Shown here one piece after another: positions 26,309 to 34,903 of a stretch of DNA of 42,812 nucleotides. Source of the stretch: an uncultured Lachnospiraceae bacterium (GTDB taxonomy: Bacteria; Bacillota; Clostridia; Lachnospirales; Lachnospiraceae); the NCBI GenBank assembly GCA_947164865.1, contig CAMUYA010000028.1, positions 1 to 42,812 on the forward strand. The letters are read 5' to 3'. Below the pieces are notes generated by a model. It was not told the DNA's origin, searched no databases, and worked only from the letters and a program-made list of their open reading frames with translations. A program made the position numbers and the translations under genes. Each line of letters starts with the position of its first letter. Within the stretch, counting starts at the first letter, position 1.

Positions 26309-26373
26309 AAAATTGTTACAACTTTATTACACTGTCGTCTATATTACCATATATGCCTTAGAAACGCAAATTT

Positions 26374-27237
26374 TTATACGATCTTTATCTTTTTCTGACT
26401 GCGGTCAAAATAATACAGATTGTCTGACAGAACCTCATCGGCACTTACCTCCTCCCGATTGACCATACATATGATATTTCGAAGCTCGGAGGTTTTTCTG
26501 ATCCATTCTTCGCTCCCCTGCTCATCATTTTCTTTATCGGGTATAAGTATCACTTCATGTATAGAGCTCGGGATCACAAAAATATTTGCCTCATTCTTAT
26601 TGGCAAATTCCTCAAGTGCTTCGGGATAAAGCATGGACGAAGCTCCTCCCGAGAGACTTTTATTTGACATTACATACATGGGATAACCCCAGAACTGCAG
26701 TACTTTGAGCTCCACATCTTTTTTACTGTTTTCCATGGCATCCTTCATAAGTTTTTCGGTTGTAACATCCCATTTTTCAAGGTATTCCGACCTTACCCTG
26801 ATCATACCTTTTCCCATATCACACTGCTCAAAATTAATATAGAAAAGAATGGCCAGATCAAGAAAAGGAATATAGACAGAATCCTTGAGAAGCTCGTTGT
26901 TCCGCTCAAGATTGCAAAGCCTCAGACAGATCTTATCCTTTACCTTTTCATATTCGGTGATGTATGAAAGATCGATATCACTTTTGGGAATATGTTCCCA
27001 ATAGATGTTTATTATACTGTTAATGATCTCCCCAAAGCTCTTTCCTTCTTCATATTCCTGATAAAATGAATCCAGAAATATTACCGGCGTGATGTTCCTG
27101 CTCTTTGAATGTATATTAATGCTCCACAGCCTTGTTTCATTCAGTTTCAGATTTTCCCCGGTATCAACAAAATATTCATCGCCCAGCACATCCTGGACAG
27201 CTTTTCTAGCCTTGTCGGCAAATTCTTTTACAGACAT
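26374..27237 (-). CDS. DUF5688 family protein
   Basis: A 287-aa soluble protein of a family that is abundant in Lachnospiraceae and has no known function. It has no signal peptide or membrane segment. Family-like sequence includes the N-terminal MSVKEFADKARKAVQDVLG and a central IPFLDLAILFYINF stretch. The C-terminal half contains GGASSMLYPEALEEFANKN and FVIPSSIHEVILIPD, a pattern often kept in these proteins. It lies between the tRNA-Arg gene and the efp terminator. No catalytic motif is recognisable. Confidence 0.8.
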   Translation of the reverse strand: MSVKEFADKARKAVQDVLGDEYFVDTGENLKLNETRLWSINIHSKSRNITPVIFLDSFYQEYEEGKSFGEIINSIINIYWEHIPKSDIDLSYITEYEKVKDKICLRLCNLERNNELLKDSVYIPFLDLAILFYINFEQCDMGKGMIRVRSEYLEKWDVTTEKLMKDAMENSKKDVELKVLQFWGYPMYVMSNKSLSGGASSMLYPEALEEFANKNEANIFVIPSSIHEVILIPDKENDEQGSEEWIRKTSELRNIICMVNREEVSADEVLSDNLYYFDRSQKKIKIV

Positions 27238-27318
27238 AATTTCCTTTCCGGCCCCTCGGCCCGATTATAGTTTTAAGCTACAAAACAGCATATTGTTCTG
27301 CTTTTTTGCAAAACAAAA

Positions 27319-27344
27319 AGAGCGCACCAAAACTGATACGCTCT
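27319..27344 (-). terminator. Terminator of efp
   Basis: A 6-bp stem AGAGCG/CGCTCT (27319-27324 with 27339-27344) with a 14-nt loop, followed on the minus strand by UUUUUGUUUUG. It lies 28 bases past the efp stop. Confidence 0.7.
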
Positions 27345-27371
27345 ATCGGTCTGTAAAAGATTAAATGAAGC

Positions 27372-27935
27372 TTATGCTCTTCCGAGATACTCGCCTGTTC
27401 TTGTGTCGATCTTGATAACATCACCTTCGTTGATGAAGATGGGAACGCGGATCTCTGCTCCGGACTCAACCTTTGCAGGCTTGGTAACGTTCGTGGCGGT
27501 ATCGCCGCGAAGTCCGGGCTCTGTCTCGGTGATCTTGAGCTCAACAAACATCGGGGGCTCAACCGAGAAGATCTGACCATTGTGTGAAAGCATGGTGCAT
27601 TCCATATTCTCAAGAACAAACTTCATAGCGTCTCCGATATCACTCTCGGAAAGCTCAATCTGCTCATATGTCTCACTATCCATGAATACAAACATATCAT
27701 CATTCTTGTAGAGATACTGCATCTTCTTCTTTTCGATGGTAGCAAGAGTGAACTTCTGAACAGGGTTAAAGGTTAATTCTCTGACACCGCCGTTCTTAAC
27801 GTCCTTCATCTTAACGCGAACAAATGCAGCTCCCTTACCGGGCTTAACATGTAAAAATTCAAGAACCTGGAATACCTTACCGTCATATTCGAAAGTAACG
27901 CCATTCCTGATATCTCCAGCCGTAATCTCAGCCAT
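27372..27935 (-). CDS. efp: Elongation factor P
   Basis: A 187-aa translation factor that rescues ribosomes stalled at polyproline. It shows the three-domain layout of the family: a KOW-like N-terminal domain with the tip-loop Lys34 ([10 protein letters not shown]), then two OB domains ([33 protein letters not shown]). Lys34 is the residue modified in many bacteria, but no epmA- or ymfI-type modification gene is in the window. The ATG at 27935 has AGGAGG. It lies 96 bases after aroQ and is followed by a terminator, so it may be the last gene of the shikimate transcript. Confidence 0.97.
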   Translation of the reverse strand: MAEITAGDIRNGVTFEYDGKVFQVLEFLHVKPGKGAAFVRVKMKDVKNGGVRELTFNPVQKFTLATIEKKKMQYLYKNDDMFVFMDSETYEQIELSESDIGDAMKFVLENMECTMLSHNGQIFSVEPPMFVELKITETEPGLRGDTATNVTKPAKVESGAEIRVPIFINEGDVIKIDTRTGEYLGRA

Positions 27936-28031
27936 CTCAAAATCCTCCTATGCGGTTTTAGTCACAATTCTTTATGATTTTAACAAAATATTGATAAACA
28001 ATCAACAATAAATTTACCAAATTTTATGCAT

Positions 28032-28475
28032 TCAGGCATTTGAAAGTATGGACAGCACAAAATCAATTGCCATTATGTATCCCTTAAGTCCTTTTCCGTA
28101 GATCTGTTTATCACATGCGGGTGCCGTGACGGATATTCTTCTAAAGTCCTCCCGGGCTGTGATATCGGATATATGTATCTCGCACTTGGGCATGGTCACG
28201 GATGCCAGGGCATCATGTATTGCATAGCTGTAATGGGTGTACGCACCGGGGTTTATCACTATAGCGTCAGTCTTATCGAAATATGCCTGCTGAATGCGGT
28301 CAATTATATCGCCTTCATGATTTGACTGGAACACTTCAACCGCGATCCCGCGTTCCGTTGCGGCATCTTCTATCATTTTAACAAGATGGTCATAATCCTC
28401 GGTTCCGTAAATATTCTTTTCGCGGATGCCAAGGAAATTAAGATTTGGTCCGTTTATTACAAGTATGTTATTCAT
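28032..28475 (-). CDS. aroQ: Type II 3-dehydroquinate dehydratase
   Basis: A 147-aa dodecameric-type enzyme that dehydrates 3-dehydroquinate to 3-dehydroshikimate. The N-terminal signature NGPNLNFLGIREKNIYG carries the catalytic Arg and Tyr. The central NPGAYTHYSYAIHDAL and the EIHISDITAREDFRRISV segment supply the substrate-binding Asn and the catalytic His. Length is normal for type II. The ATG at 28475 has AGAGG upstream. It lies 87 bases after aroK and in the same orientation as aroE and aroK. Confidence 0.95.
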   Translation of the reverse strand: MNNILVINGPNLNFLGIREKNIYGTEDYDHLVKMIEDAATERGIAVEVFQSNHEGDIIDRIQQAYFDKTDAIVINPGAYTHYSYAIHDALASVTMPKCEIHISDITAREDFRRISVTAPACDKQIYGKGLKGYIMAIDFVLSILSNA

Positions 28476-28562
28476 TTTTCGACCTCTTATACCACTTAAT
28501 ATATACTTTTAATATACTTTTAAATCACCGGCGTTATTATCAATATTCCGGTCAATATGTAT

Positions 28563-29114
28563 CTATTGCTCCGATGTCGGATTGTTTTCGGTATTTAAAT
28601 ACTCAAGTATCTTAGTGAGCACTTCTGCCTGGTCACACTCATCAACATCCACCACGAAATCCGCACATCTCATATAAATCGGATCTCTCATTTCCAAAAG
28701 GCTGCGTATTCGCTCAGCCGGATCTTCACATTGAAGCAGCGGACGCGAAGTATCGTTTTTCAGCCGTTCATAGATGGTTTCAGCTTTTGCGCGAAGATAT
28801 ATCACCTTTCCGCATTTGCAGATAAGCCCCTGATTCTGCGGAAGCATCGGAGTCCCGCCGCCAAGGGAGTATATCTTTCTTGAAGATGAAGCCGAGATGC
28901 TCTCAAGAAGCTGAGTCTCCTTCTTTCTGAAATATGCCTCACCCTTTTCGGCAAAAATCTCGCTTGTCTTCATCCCTTCCATGGATTCGATGATCTTGTC
29001 GGTATCCTCCACGGGTATCTGAAGCTTATATGAAAGCCTTATTCCCATCGTGGTTTTCCCGCTTCCCATAAAGCCGATCAGTATTACGTTTTCGCCTTTT
29101 TTCTTTTTGCTCAT
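28563..29114 (-). CDS. aroK: Shikimate kinase
   Basis: A 183-aa kinase that phosphorylates shikimate at O3. The P-loop is GFMGSGKTTMG (about residues 14-24), the substrate-binding region is DTDKIIE, and GGGTPML is the GGG loop. The adenine/lid region contains the RPLL motif (NDTSRPLLQ). The ATG overlaps the aroE stop in an ATGA, so the two are translationally coupled. Confidence 0.95.
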   Translation of the reverse strand: MSKKKKGENVILIGFMGSGKTTMGIRLSYKLQIPVEDTDKIIESMEGMKTSEIFAEKGEAYFRKKETQLLESISASSSRKIYSLGGGTPMLPQNQGLICKCGKVIYLRAKAETIYERLKNDTSRPLLQCEDPAERIRSLLEMRDPIYMRCADFVVDVDECDQAEVLTKILEYLNTENNPTSEQ

Positions 29115-30010
29115 CTGTTTGCCTGCATTGCTTCGATCATCATGTCATATATTCTCTCAGCGATATCATCGCTTACAGTGACGGAAGAAGCATCTACACC
29201 TAGGTAGGCCTTTGATGATTTCCACAGTTCATAGGCTATGATCCCCTGATAAAGAAGCATTCTTAACCCTCCGAAAGCTTCCGCCCCGGCCCTTTTGCAC
29301 AGCTTCATAAACTTTGTTTCAAGCGGATTGAATACGATATCGTATCCCGCACTTACCATACGGTAGAAGTTTTCGTCCTCGATGACAGCCTCTTCGGTAT
29401 TAGGTGACATTCCGACACTTGTAGCCTGTATTACGATATATTTCTTATCAGGTAGGTTTACATAACTTTGTAAGTTGTGATAGCTGACTGAATTATGTAA
29501 ACCATCCAGCTCATCTGCTATCGCTTTTGCTTTATCCACCGACCTGTTGAGTATGTAGATATGCCCTGCCCCGTTCTCAAGCAGCATCATTGCAACGGCT
29601 CTGGCCACTCCCCCTGCTCCGAGAATGATCACATCTTTTCCGGTAAAATCCACACCGTCATATTTCATGGCCCTTAAGAGCCCCGGCATGTCTGTATTGT
29701 ATCCTTTAAACCCGCCCTCACATCTTACCAGCGTGTTGACTGCTCCTATGCGTTCTGCAAGAGGATCTATTTCCTTAAGGTAAGGGATTACAGCGCTCTT
29801 GTGAGGTACCGTCACATTAAGGCCCAGCATGTTTAATGCAAATGCACCTCTTACGGCATCACCCACATTTTCATTTTCCACTCTGAAAGGGGCGTAAGCA
29901 AGGTTATCACCCATGATATCCGCAAGATTATTATGTATTACAGGCGACATAGTGTGTTCTACCGGATTTCCGATCACACCGAGCAGCCTGGTATTACCGT
30001 TTATGTTCAT
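29111..30010 (-). CDS. aroE: Shikimate dehydrogenase
   Basis: A 299-aa enzyme that reduces 3-dehydroshikimate with NADPH. It shows the N-terminal shikimate-binding motifs (LGVIGNPVEHTMSPVIHN; GLNVTVPHKSAVIPYL with the catalytic Lys) and GYNTDMPGLLRAM. The Rossmann motif is ILGAGGVARAVAMMLL and the C-terminal motif is GLRMLLYQGIIAYELW. It starts seven bases after yqeG and ends in an ATGA overlap with aroK. Confidence 0.95.
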   Translation of the reverse strand: MNINGNTRLLGVIGNPVEHTMSPVIHNNLADIMGDNLAYAPFRVENENVGDAVRGAFALNMLGLNVTVPHKSAVIPYLKEIDPLAERIGAVNTLVRCEGGFKGYNTDMPGLLRAMKYDGVDFTGKDVIILGAGGVARAVAMMLLENGAGHIYILNRSVDKAKAIADELDGLHNSVSYHNLQSYVNLPDKKYIVIQATSVGMSPNTEEAVIEDENFYRMVSAGYDIVFNPLETKFMKLCKRAGAEAFGGLRMLLYQGIIAYELWKSSKAYLGVDASSVTVSDDIAERIYDMMIEAMQANR

Positions 30011-30017
30011 ATATACC

Positions 30018-30518
30018 TCATCTTTTACTTCTGTGATAAAAGAATAATACTATCTTTTCCAGCAGCCTCTTCAGAATGATCTGAATCTCCTCTTTGGGAT
30101 GTATGGGCTTTGTCAGATAGGTAAGTATTCCGGCCTTTTTGGCTCCCCACACATCTGTAAAGAGCTGATCTCCCACAAACATAGTGTTCTCCGGGACCGT
30201 CTTCATTATCTTCATAGCCTTTTCATAGCCCTTTTTACCGGGTTTTCCGGCCTTAAAGAGATATCTTGAGCTCACCGCATCGGCGAACGGCTTAACACGG
30301 GCTTCCTTATTGTTTGATATGATCACCGTCTTAAAGCCTATGGCATGAAGCTTCCTGAAAAGTGCTATAGCCTTCTTGGTGGCCGGTGCTCCGTGGGGTA
30401 CCAGAGTATTGTCTATATCGAACAGTATCCCTCTGTAACCTTCTTTATATAATTCTTCGTAGGGAAGACCATATGCCGAATCTTCCTCCCTGTCGGGATA
30501 AAATCTTTCTAAAAGCAT
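30018..30518 (-). CDS. yqeG: YqeG family HAD IIIA-type phosphatase
   Basis: A 166-aa HAD-superfamily hydrolase. Motif I is DIDNTLVPHG with the nucleophile aspartate, motif II is VIISNNKEARV, motif III has the lysine in KAGKPGKKGY, and motif IV is FVGDQLFTDVWGAKKAG. The physiological substrate is unclear. Gram-positive genomes often place yqeG near aroE, as here. It begins the aroE-aroK-aroQ run, with a promoter at 30582-30611 and GAGG before the ATG. Confidence 0.92.
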   Translation of the reverse strand: MLLERFYPDREEDSAYGLPYEELYKEGYRGILFDIDNTLVPHGAPATKKAIALFRKLHAIGFKTVIISNNKEARVKPFADAVSSRYLFKAGKPGKKGYEKAMKIMKTVPENTMFVGDQLFTDVWGAKKAGILTYLTKPIHPKEEIQIILKRLLEKIVLFFYHRSKR

Positions 30519-30581
30519 TTCTTTCCTCTTCGGATCTTTCTGTAGATATGTATTCTGCGGTTCCGAACATGCATCTTTTAA

Positions 30582-30611
30582 ATAATACTACATCAAACCG
30601 CCTTTTATCAA
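30582..30611 (-). promoter_or_regulatory. Promoter of the yqeG-aroE-aroK-aroQ run
   Basis: On the minus strand, -35 TTGATA (30606-30611), an 18-bp spacer and -10 TATTAT (30582-30587), about 60 bases before the yqeG start. Both boxes match consensus at five of six positions. Confidence 0.55.
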
Positions 30612-30676
30612 TAAACAAAGAATAAAAGTGCCATTTATCATCGTTTGTGATATATTTATCTACGGAGGTTATTTAT

Positions 30677-31507
30677 ATGCTTTTATATCATTACACGGAT
30701 TTTAATGCACTTAACGGAATAGTCGGAAATGCTGAGCTCAGACTCAACAACATTCTGAATATGAACGACACTTCCGAGATGAGGCTTTTCGTAAACGGCC
30801 TGAGAGACAACGTGCTGGTAGACTTAAAAACAGCCGGTCTGGATAAACAGTTTTCTCTTGCGAAAGAATTCTTCAAAAAAGAGTTTGCCGAGGAATTTCA
30901 CTATTCCGCATACGCCGCATGCTTTTCGGAGTACCCCGATGATGCGGCCCAGTGGGAAAGATACGCAAAAGGCGGCCAGGGCGTGTGCATAGCCTTTCAT
31001 AAGGATCTGCTTGAACGGCTTGTGGAGGACGAAAGCTCTGTTTCGCTTAAAAAGGTTTATTATCAGGATACCGTAGAGGGACACGAACTGATAAAGAGTT
31101 TTACCGATGTGATGAGTGATCTCTCCTCTTTTGAGGGCGAACAGACCGAAATTAGAAAGCTGATGAATGAGGCCTGGATATCATCCGCGGCGTTTAAACA
31201 TCCTTCCTTTACATCCGAGAATGAAGTGCGCCTTATCTACACTCCCTTCTCTGCCGAGGAAGCGGCCGTTAAGCCCAAATACCACATCGCATGGGACCGT
31301 ATCAAAAAGTACTATCCCCTCGATCTCAACGAACTCTGCGCAAAGCTTGGGATCAGGATATCCAGCCTTGTGGACCGCATAACCATCGGCCCCGCATCCC
31401 CTCAGTCACTTCCCATTCTTCAGGATTACCTGATTGACAGTGGCCTTAAGATACTTGCCGACAGGGTAAGCCTCTCAAAATGTCCGCTCAGAAAGCCTAC
31501 GACCTGA
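30677..31507 (+). CDS. DUF2971 family protein
   Basis: A 276-aa soluble protein of DUF2971. It has the family opening YHYTDFNALNGIV, the LNNILNMNDTSEM stretch and the diagnostic ACFSEYPDDAAQWERYAKGGQGVCIAF. The family is found widely in bacteria, sometimes near defence or stress genes, and has no established function. I start at MLLYHYTDF (30677), where GGAGG lies eight bases upstream, not at the in-frame ATG ten codons earlier. It is one of only two plus-strand genes in the window and ends at a bidirectional terminator. Confidence 0.85.
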   Translation: MLLYHYTDFNALNGIVGNAELRLNNILNMNDTSEMRLFVNGLRDNVLVDLKTAGLDKQFSLAKEFFKKEFAEEFHYSAYAACFSEYPDDAAQWERYAKGGQGVCIAFHKDLLERLVEDESSVSLKKVYYQDTVEGHELIKSFTDVMSDLSSFEGEQTEIRKLMNEAWISSAAFKHPSFTSENEVRLIYTPFSAEEAAVKPKYHIAWDRIKKYYPLDLNELCAKLGIRISSLVDRITIGPASPQSLPILQDYLIDSGLKILADRVSLSKCPLRKPTT

Positions 31508-31592
31508 TGCGTTAAGAAAAAAATGCAGCCGAAAGCTCTGCAGTTGCTTTACCACTATATGCTTACACAAAACCATATACTTATACAATCAA

Positions 31593-31618
31593 AAAAGCGG
31601 TCCATGCGGACCGCTTTT
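31593..31618. terminator. Bidirectional intrinsic terminator
   Basis: A perfect 11-bp stem AAAAGCGGTCC/GGACCGCTTTT with loop ATGC. A-runs precede and T-runs follow it, so it can stop transcription of both the DUF2971 gene (plus) and the lipoprotein gene (minus), which converge on it. Confidence 0.9.
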
Positions 31619-31636
31619 GCTATGCTCTGATATAAA

Positions 31637-32506
31637 TTAGTTGGTCTTTACGCCAAGGCCTGTGATGTGGGGGTTAGCACCCTCATACCAGTAAAGGAAA
31701 CCTTCGCAATCGATAACATCGCCAACATTAAGGCCTTCTACTGCAGCGTAGACATCGGTGTCGTTGCCGCAAAGATAAGACTCAACGGTGAAGGTGTATA
31801 CATTGCCCATAGAATCCTGAACATCGAAGTAAAGGTCGCTGTTCTCATCATGGCTTCCGGAATTGTCATACTTGTAATCGAAAGCATTGCCTGAAGGTCT
31901 TGCTACTACGGTGAATCCGTTGAAAGCAACCTTCTGGTTCATGTAGTTGATAAGATCATCTGTTCCGAGCTTGTCGGTGATATCCTTGGGCTCAGCGATG
32001 AAAGTATCACCATCCTCCACGAATTCATATGTAGCATCGGTGATCTCAACCTCACCTGACCACTCTGTCTTGTAACCGGTAACCTTGATCTTGGTTCCGG
32101 GAACAAACTTCTCTGCATCTTCTTCGGTTACAGGAAGCTCATAGAGGAAGTATCCTCCGTCCTGATCCTGGGTATAAACGGTAAGCTTGCCATCCCACCA
32201 TGACTGATGAGCCTGTACGTAAGTAACGATTGTTACCTCTGACTCAAGAGCAGCCTCTGCGTACTCCTGATAAGTCATAACGCCGTCATCTGTAGCATCT
32301 GTAACCTCTTCTGCCACTTCTTCGGCAACATCGCTTACAGCTTCTGTTACATCTTCAACCTGATCCTTAACCTCTTCCACAGTGCTCTCAACAACGTCGT
32401 TTACAGCTTCCTGGACCTTGTCTGCAGCGGGAGCGGTTCCGGCACATCCTGCAAGGCAAAGCGCCATAGCAGATGCAAGAACAGCACTTGCAATTCTCTT
32501 TTTCAT
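31637..32506 (-). CDS. Lipoprotein with OB-fold-like C-terminal region
   Basis: A 289-aa predicted lipoprotein. I start at MKKRIASAVLASAMALCLAGC, with GAGGAGA nine bases upstream; the lipobox LAGC places the lipidated Cys at residue 21. A long acidic, Val/Glu-rich helical stretch (about residues 30-80, many EEV and DVTEAV repeats) looks like a coiled coil. The rest (about 95-289) contains two beta-rich parts: YVQAHQSWWDGKLTVYTQD with VPGTKIKVTGYKTEW, and VAFNGFTVVARPSG with VGDVIDCEGFLYWYEG. These resemble OB-fold/YdeI- or YgiW-type domains. No enzyme motif is visible. It is likely anchored on the outer face of the membrane. Confidence 0.78.
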   Translation of the reverse strand: MKKRIASAVLASAMALCLAGCAGTAPAADKVQEAVNDVVESTVEEVKDQVEDVTEAVSDVAEEVAEEVTDATDDGVMTYQEYAEAALESEVTIVTYVQAHQSWWDGKLTVYTQDQDGGYFLYELPVTEEDAEKFVPGTKIKVTGYKTEWSGEVEITDATYEFVEDGDTFIAEPKDITDKLGTDDLINYMNQKVAFNGFTVVARPSGNAFDYKYDNSGSHDENSDLYFDVQDSMGNVYTFTVESYLCGNDTDVYAAVEGLNVGDVIDCEGFLYWYEGANPHITGLGVKTN

Positions 32507-32614
32507 AATAATTTCTCCTCTCTGACTGCCGGGTGCAGTCATAAACCCCGGGAAGCCTTGCTGCGGGCTGTTTCAGCGCTGCGCAAACTGTCCCGATTAA
32601 AAAAGAACAATTGT

Positions 32615-32642
32615 ATTATAACCTATTTTCCTATAATAGCAA
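32615..32642 (-). promoter_or_regulatory. Promoter of the lipoprotein gene
   Basis: On the minus strand, -35 TTGCTA (32637-32642), a 16-bp spacer and a perfect -10 TATAAT (32615-32620). The roughly 100-nt leader that follows has a 7-bp hairpin TGACTGC/GCAGTCA (32524-32542) just before the ribosome site. Confidence 0.65.
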
Positions 32643-32672
32643 TAGCCACAATATATAAAAATATCGTGGCTA
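32643..32672 (-). terminator. Possible terminator of the ABC-EAL operon
   Basis: A 12-bp stem with one mismatch, TAGCCACAATAT/ATATCGTGGCTA (32643-32654 with 32661-32672), 54 bases past the EAL gene stop. The U-tract on the minus strand is weak, so termination efficiency is uncertain. Confidence 0.45.
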
Positions 32673-32726
32673 CTGAGTTTCGTTTTGTTAAATAATTATC
32701 CAAGTCGGGATGATACCGCCGGATCA

Positions 32727-34853
32727 TCAGTCGTAGACTACCTTATGCTTGTAGGGATATCCGTTGATGATAAAACGGTTCTTACCATGGCGGATATGTA
32801 TATTCTCATCCTTTGCATAAGTATCTCTCTGGCAGGCAGTGTTGATGTCAACTCCCGTATCGGAATCCTCGATATAGATGATCGTATCACAGTCAGCATC
32901 ACTGCTTCCGAAAGCAAGAGCATGTGATCCGCTGCCGGTGAGCCTTACGGATGCTCTGTCCTGATGATAGATCGTCTCGCCGTGAAGCGCTGCGATGGCA
33001 GTGATATAATCGCCTCTCATATCACAGTAGATGCTGGTATCATAGAAATGTATGTCGCACTGCTCTCCGTTAAGAGTACCGTATCCGACTACTTCGGTTC
33101 CTTCAATGCTGCATTTAACGGAGGAATTGGTGGCCGATATCTTGGCTTTATTCTCTACGGATCCGATACCTACGCCCTTTGTAACGGCAAGTTCTATCTC
33201 AAATTCGCAGTTGCTGATATGAATGTTCTGATCACTGTAAAAGCTTCCGACTCCCACACCTTCGCCGCAGTTGAGGGCCAGATTATACTTTCCTCTGTTG
33301 AGGGCTATCTTTCCGCCCTTGCCTGAGCCTATACATACGCCATTATTGCCCTTAGTCTCTATGGCAATAACTCCGTCCTGCTCAAATACTAGATCGCCGT
33401 TACCGCTCTCGAGATCATTTCCGATACCGTAAGGGCAAACACCGTCAAGAAATACGTTGAGATTACCTGCACCCTCTATCTTAAGCTTTGAGCTTTCAGG
33501 GACAAGTATTCCGCCTTTCTCAAAGTGATTGTCTCCCTTAAGGACAAAGGTTACATCGCAGTTTTCTCCGATGGCTACGCAGGGCTTTCCCTGCTCTCCC
33601 ACAAGATTGATATTCTCAAGAGTTATCCGTCCCATATAATTGGACTTTATCTCCATATAAGCGTTTACTTTAAGCTTTCTGTATCCGGATATAACGATAT
33701 CATCATGATCCGATCCCTCGTTTCCGATCATGATACAGCTGTAACCTATCTTTTCTATGGAGGAAAGATTGAGACGTCCCATTCCGTCGGGTACATAGAT
33801 CGGTTGCTTTTTTCCGACCTTATACTCTTCCTGATATCTGCGGATCTCTCTCACGATATCATAATCAAGAGAATCTATTATCTCCTCGGAAGGCTTTGCG
33901 GTATAGAATCCCTGGATCAGGTCAACGCCCATCCGGATCACCGCACGCATTTCTTTGGCGGTCTCAACGCCCTCTGCAAGAGCATAAATATTATTATCGT
34001 GACAGAACTCGATTATCTCGCGCACAAATCTCTGCTTCTTGGGATATTCATCTATATTCTCAAGAAGGCTTCTGTCTATCTTTACATACGAAGGCATGTA
34101 CTTTAACAGATTGATAACATTGGAATAACCCGTTCCGTAATCATCGAGTGCAAGGCCGATTCCCATGCTGTCGTAACGCTTCTTGATGGCGCGAAGTGCC
34201 GCATCCTCTGCCTCTGTCTGCTCCGTGATCTCAACGACCACATGGCCCTTATGCTCTATAAGTGCTGACTCGATATCAACATAATCATCCGATAAAAGCT
34301 TGGCTCCGGGTATACTGTTGATGAAAACAAGTCTGTCCTTGATCTCATCCAATCTTTCATCTATGGCGCCGGTAACATTTATGAAAGTGGCTTTCTCCAC
34401 ATCTCCGAGCCTGCCTGTCATCTCGGCATACTTAAGAAGCTTATACGGGCTTATGTCGATGCCTTCAAGCGTAGATCTCATAAGCGCTTCGTATGCAAAT
34501 ATCTCTCCGGTCTCGGCACTGATGATGGGCTGGAAGTGATAAGTAAGAAGATTTCCGTCCAGGATCTTATTAACGGCAGCGAGTTCTTCTTTCTCAGCAT
34601 CGGAAAGGGCCTCTGTTCCTGTTACCGCAGCTTTATACTCTTTATTGATGTTCTTTCCCGCACAGACGATTCCGCCCGTTATGATCCTTCTTAAGATGCC
34701 TGCGGCTTCTTCATCGGTCAGACGCTCTACAGGGGGAAGCATCAGGCTTTCACATCCGTGATTTTTGATTTTTTCGGACAGCTCACTTAAGAGGACATTC
34801 TCCTCCTCTGCGGTTTCCTTATCGACAAGAATAGCAAATACTTTACTTTCCAT
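32727..34853 (-). CDS. EAL-domain c-di-GMP phosphodiesterase fused to a beta-solenoid domain
   Basis: A 708-aa cytoplasmic protein with no signal peptide or membrane helix. Residues 1-95 are unassigned. The EAL domain (about 100-335) keeps the catalytic set: EAL at 122-124, Asn179, Glu208, the DDYGTGYS motif (Asp237, Asp238), Lys258, Glu294 and Gln314. An active c-di-GMP phosphodiesterase is therefore expected, and there is no GGDEF domain. From about residue 355 to the end lies a long Gly/Asn-rich repeat of short beta strands (for example GRITLENINLVGEQGKPCVA, GVCIGSGKGGKIALNRG), like a right-handed parallel beta-helix of the Cthe_2159 carbohydrate-binding type. It starts 50 bases after the sugar-binding-protein gene, with GGGAG before the ATG, and is the last gene of the ABC operon. 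A sugar-sensing phosphodiesterase is an inference. Confidence 0.88.
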   Translation of the reverse strand: MESKVFAILVDKETAEEENVLLSELSEKIKNHGCESLMLPPVERLTDEEAAGILRRIITGGIVCAGKNINKEYKAAVTGTEALSDAEKEELAAVNKILDGNLLTYHFQPIISAETGEIFAYEALMRSTLEGIDISPYKLLKYAEMTGRLGDVEKATFINVTGAIDERLDEIKDRLVFINSIPGAKLLSDDYVDIESALIEHKGHVVVEITEQTEAEDAALRAIKKRYDSMGIGLALDDYGTGYSNVINLLKYMPSYVKIDRSLLENIDEYPKKQRFVREIIEFCHDNNIYALAEGVETAKEMRAVIRMGVDLIQGFYTAKPSEEIIDSLDYDIVREIRRYQEEYKVGKKQPIYVPDGMGRLNLSSIEKIGYSCIMIGNEGSDHDDIVISGYRKLKVNAYMEIKSNYMGRITLENINLVGEQGKPCVAIGENCDVTFVLKGDNHFEKGGILVPESSKLKIEGAGNLNVFLDGVCPYGIGNDLESGNGDLVFEQDGVIAIETKGNNGVCIGSGKGGKIALNRGKYNLALNCGEGVGVGSFYSDQNIHISNCEFEIELAVTKGVGIGSVENKAKISATNSSVKCSIEGTEVVGYGTLNGEQCDIHFYDTSIYCDMRGDYITAIAALHGETIYHQDRASVRLTGSGSHALAFGSSDADCDTIIYIEDSDTGVDINTACQRDTYAKDENIHIRHGKNRFIINGYPYKHKVVYD

Positions 34854-34903
34854 CCCGTTCTCCCAATAATACTTCCCGTTTACCTAGTTGGTTTATTGCC
34901 TTC

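Noticed and set aside
26237..26373. Integration site of a mobile element at tRNA-Arg
   Set aside because: No integrase gene and no repeated copy of the tRNA 3' end in the window.
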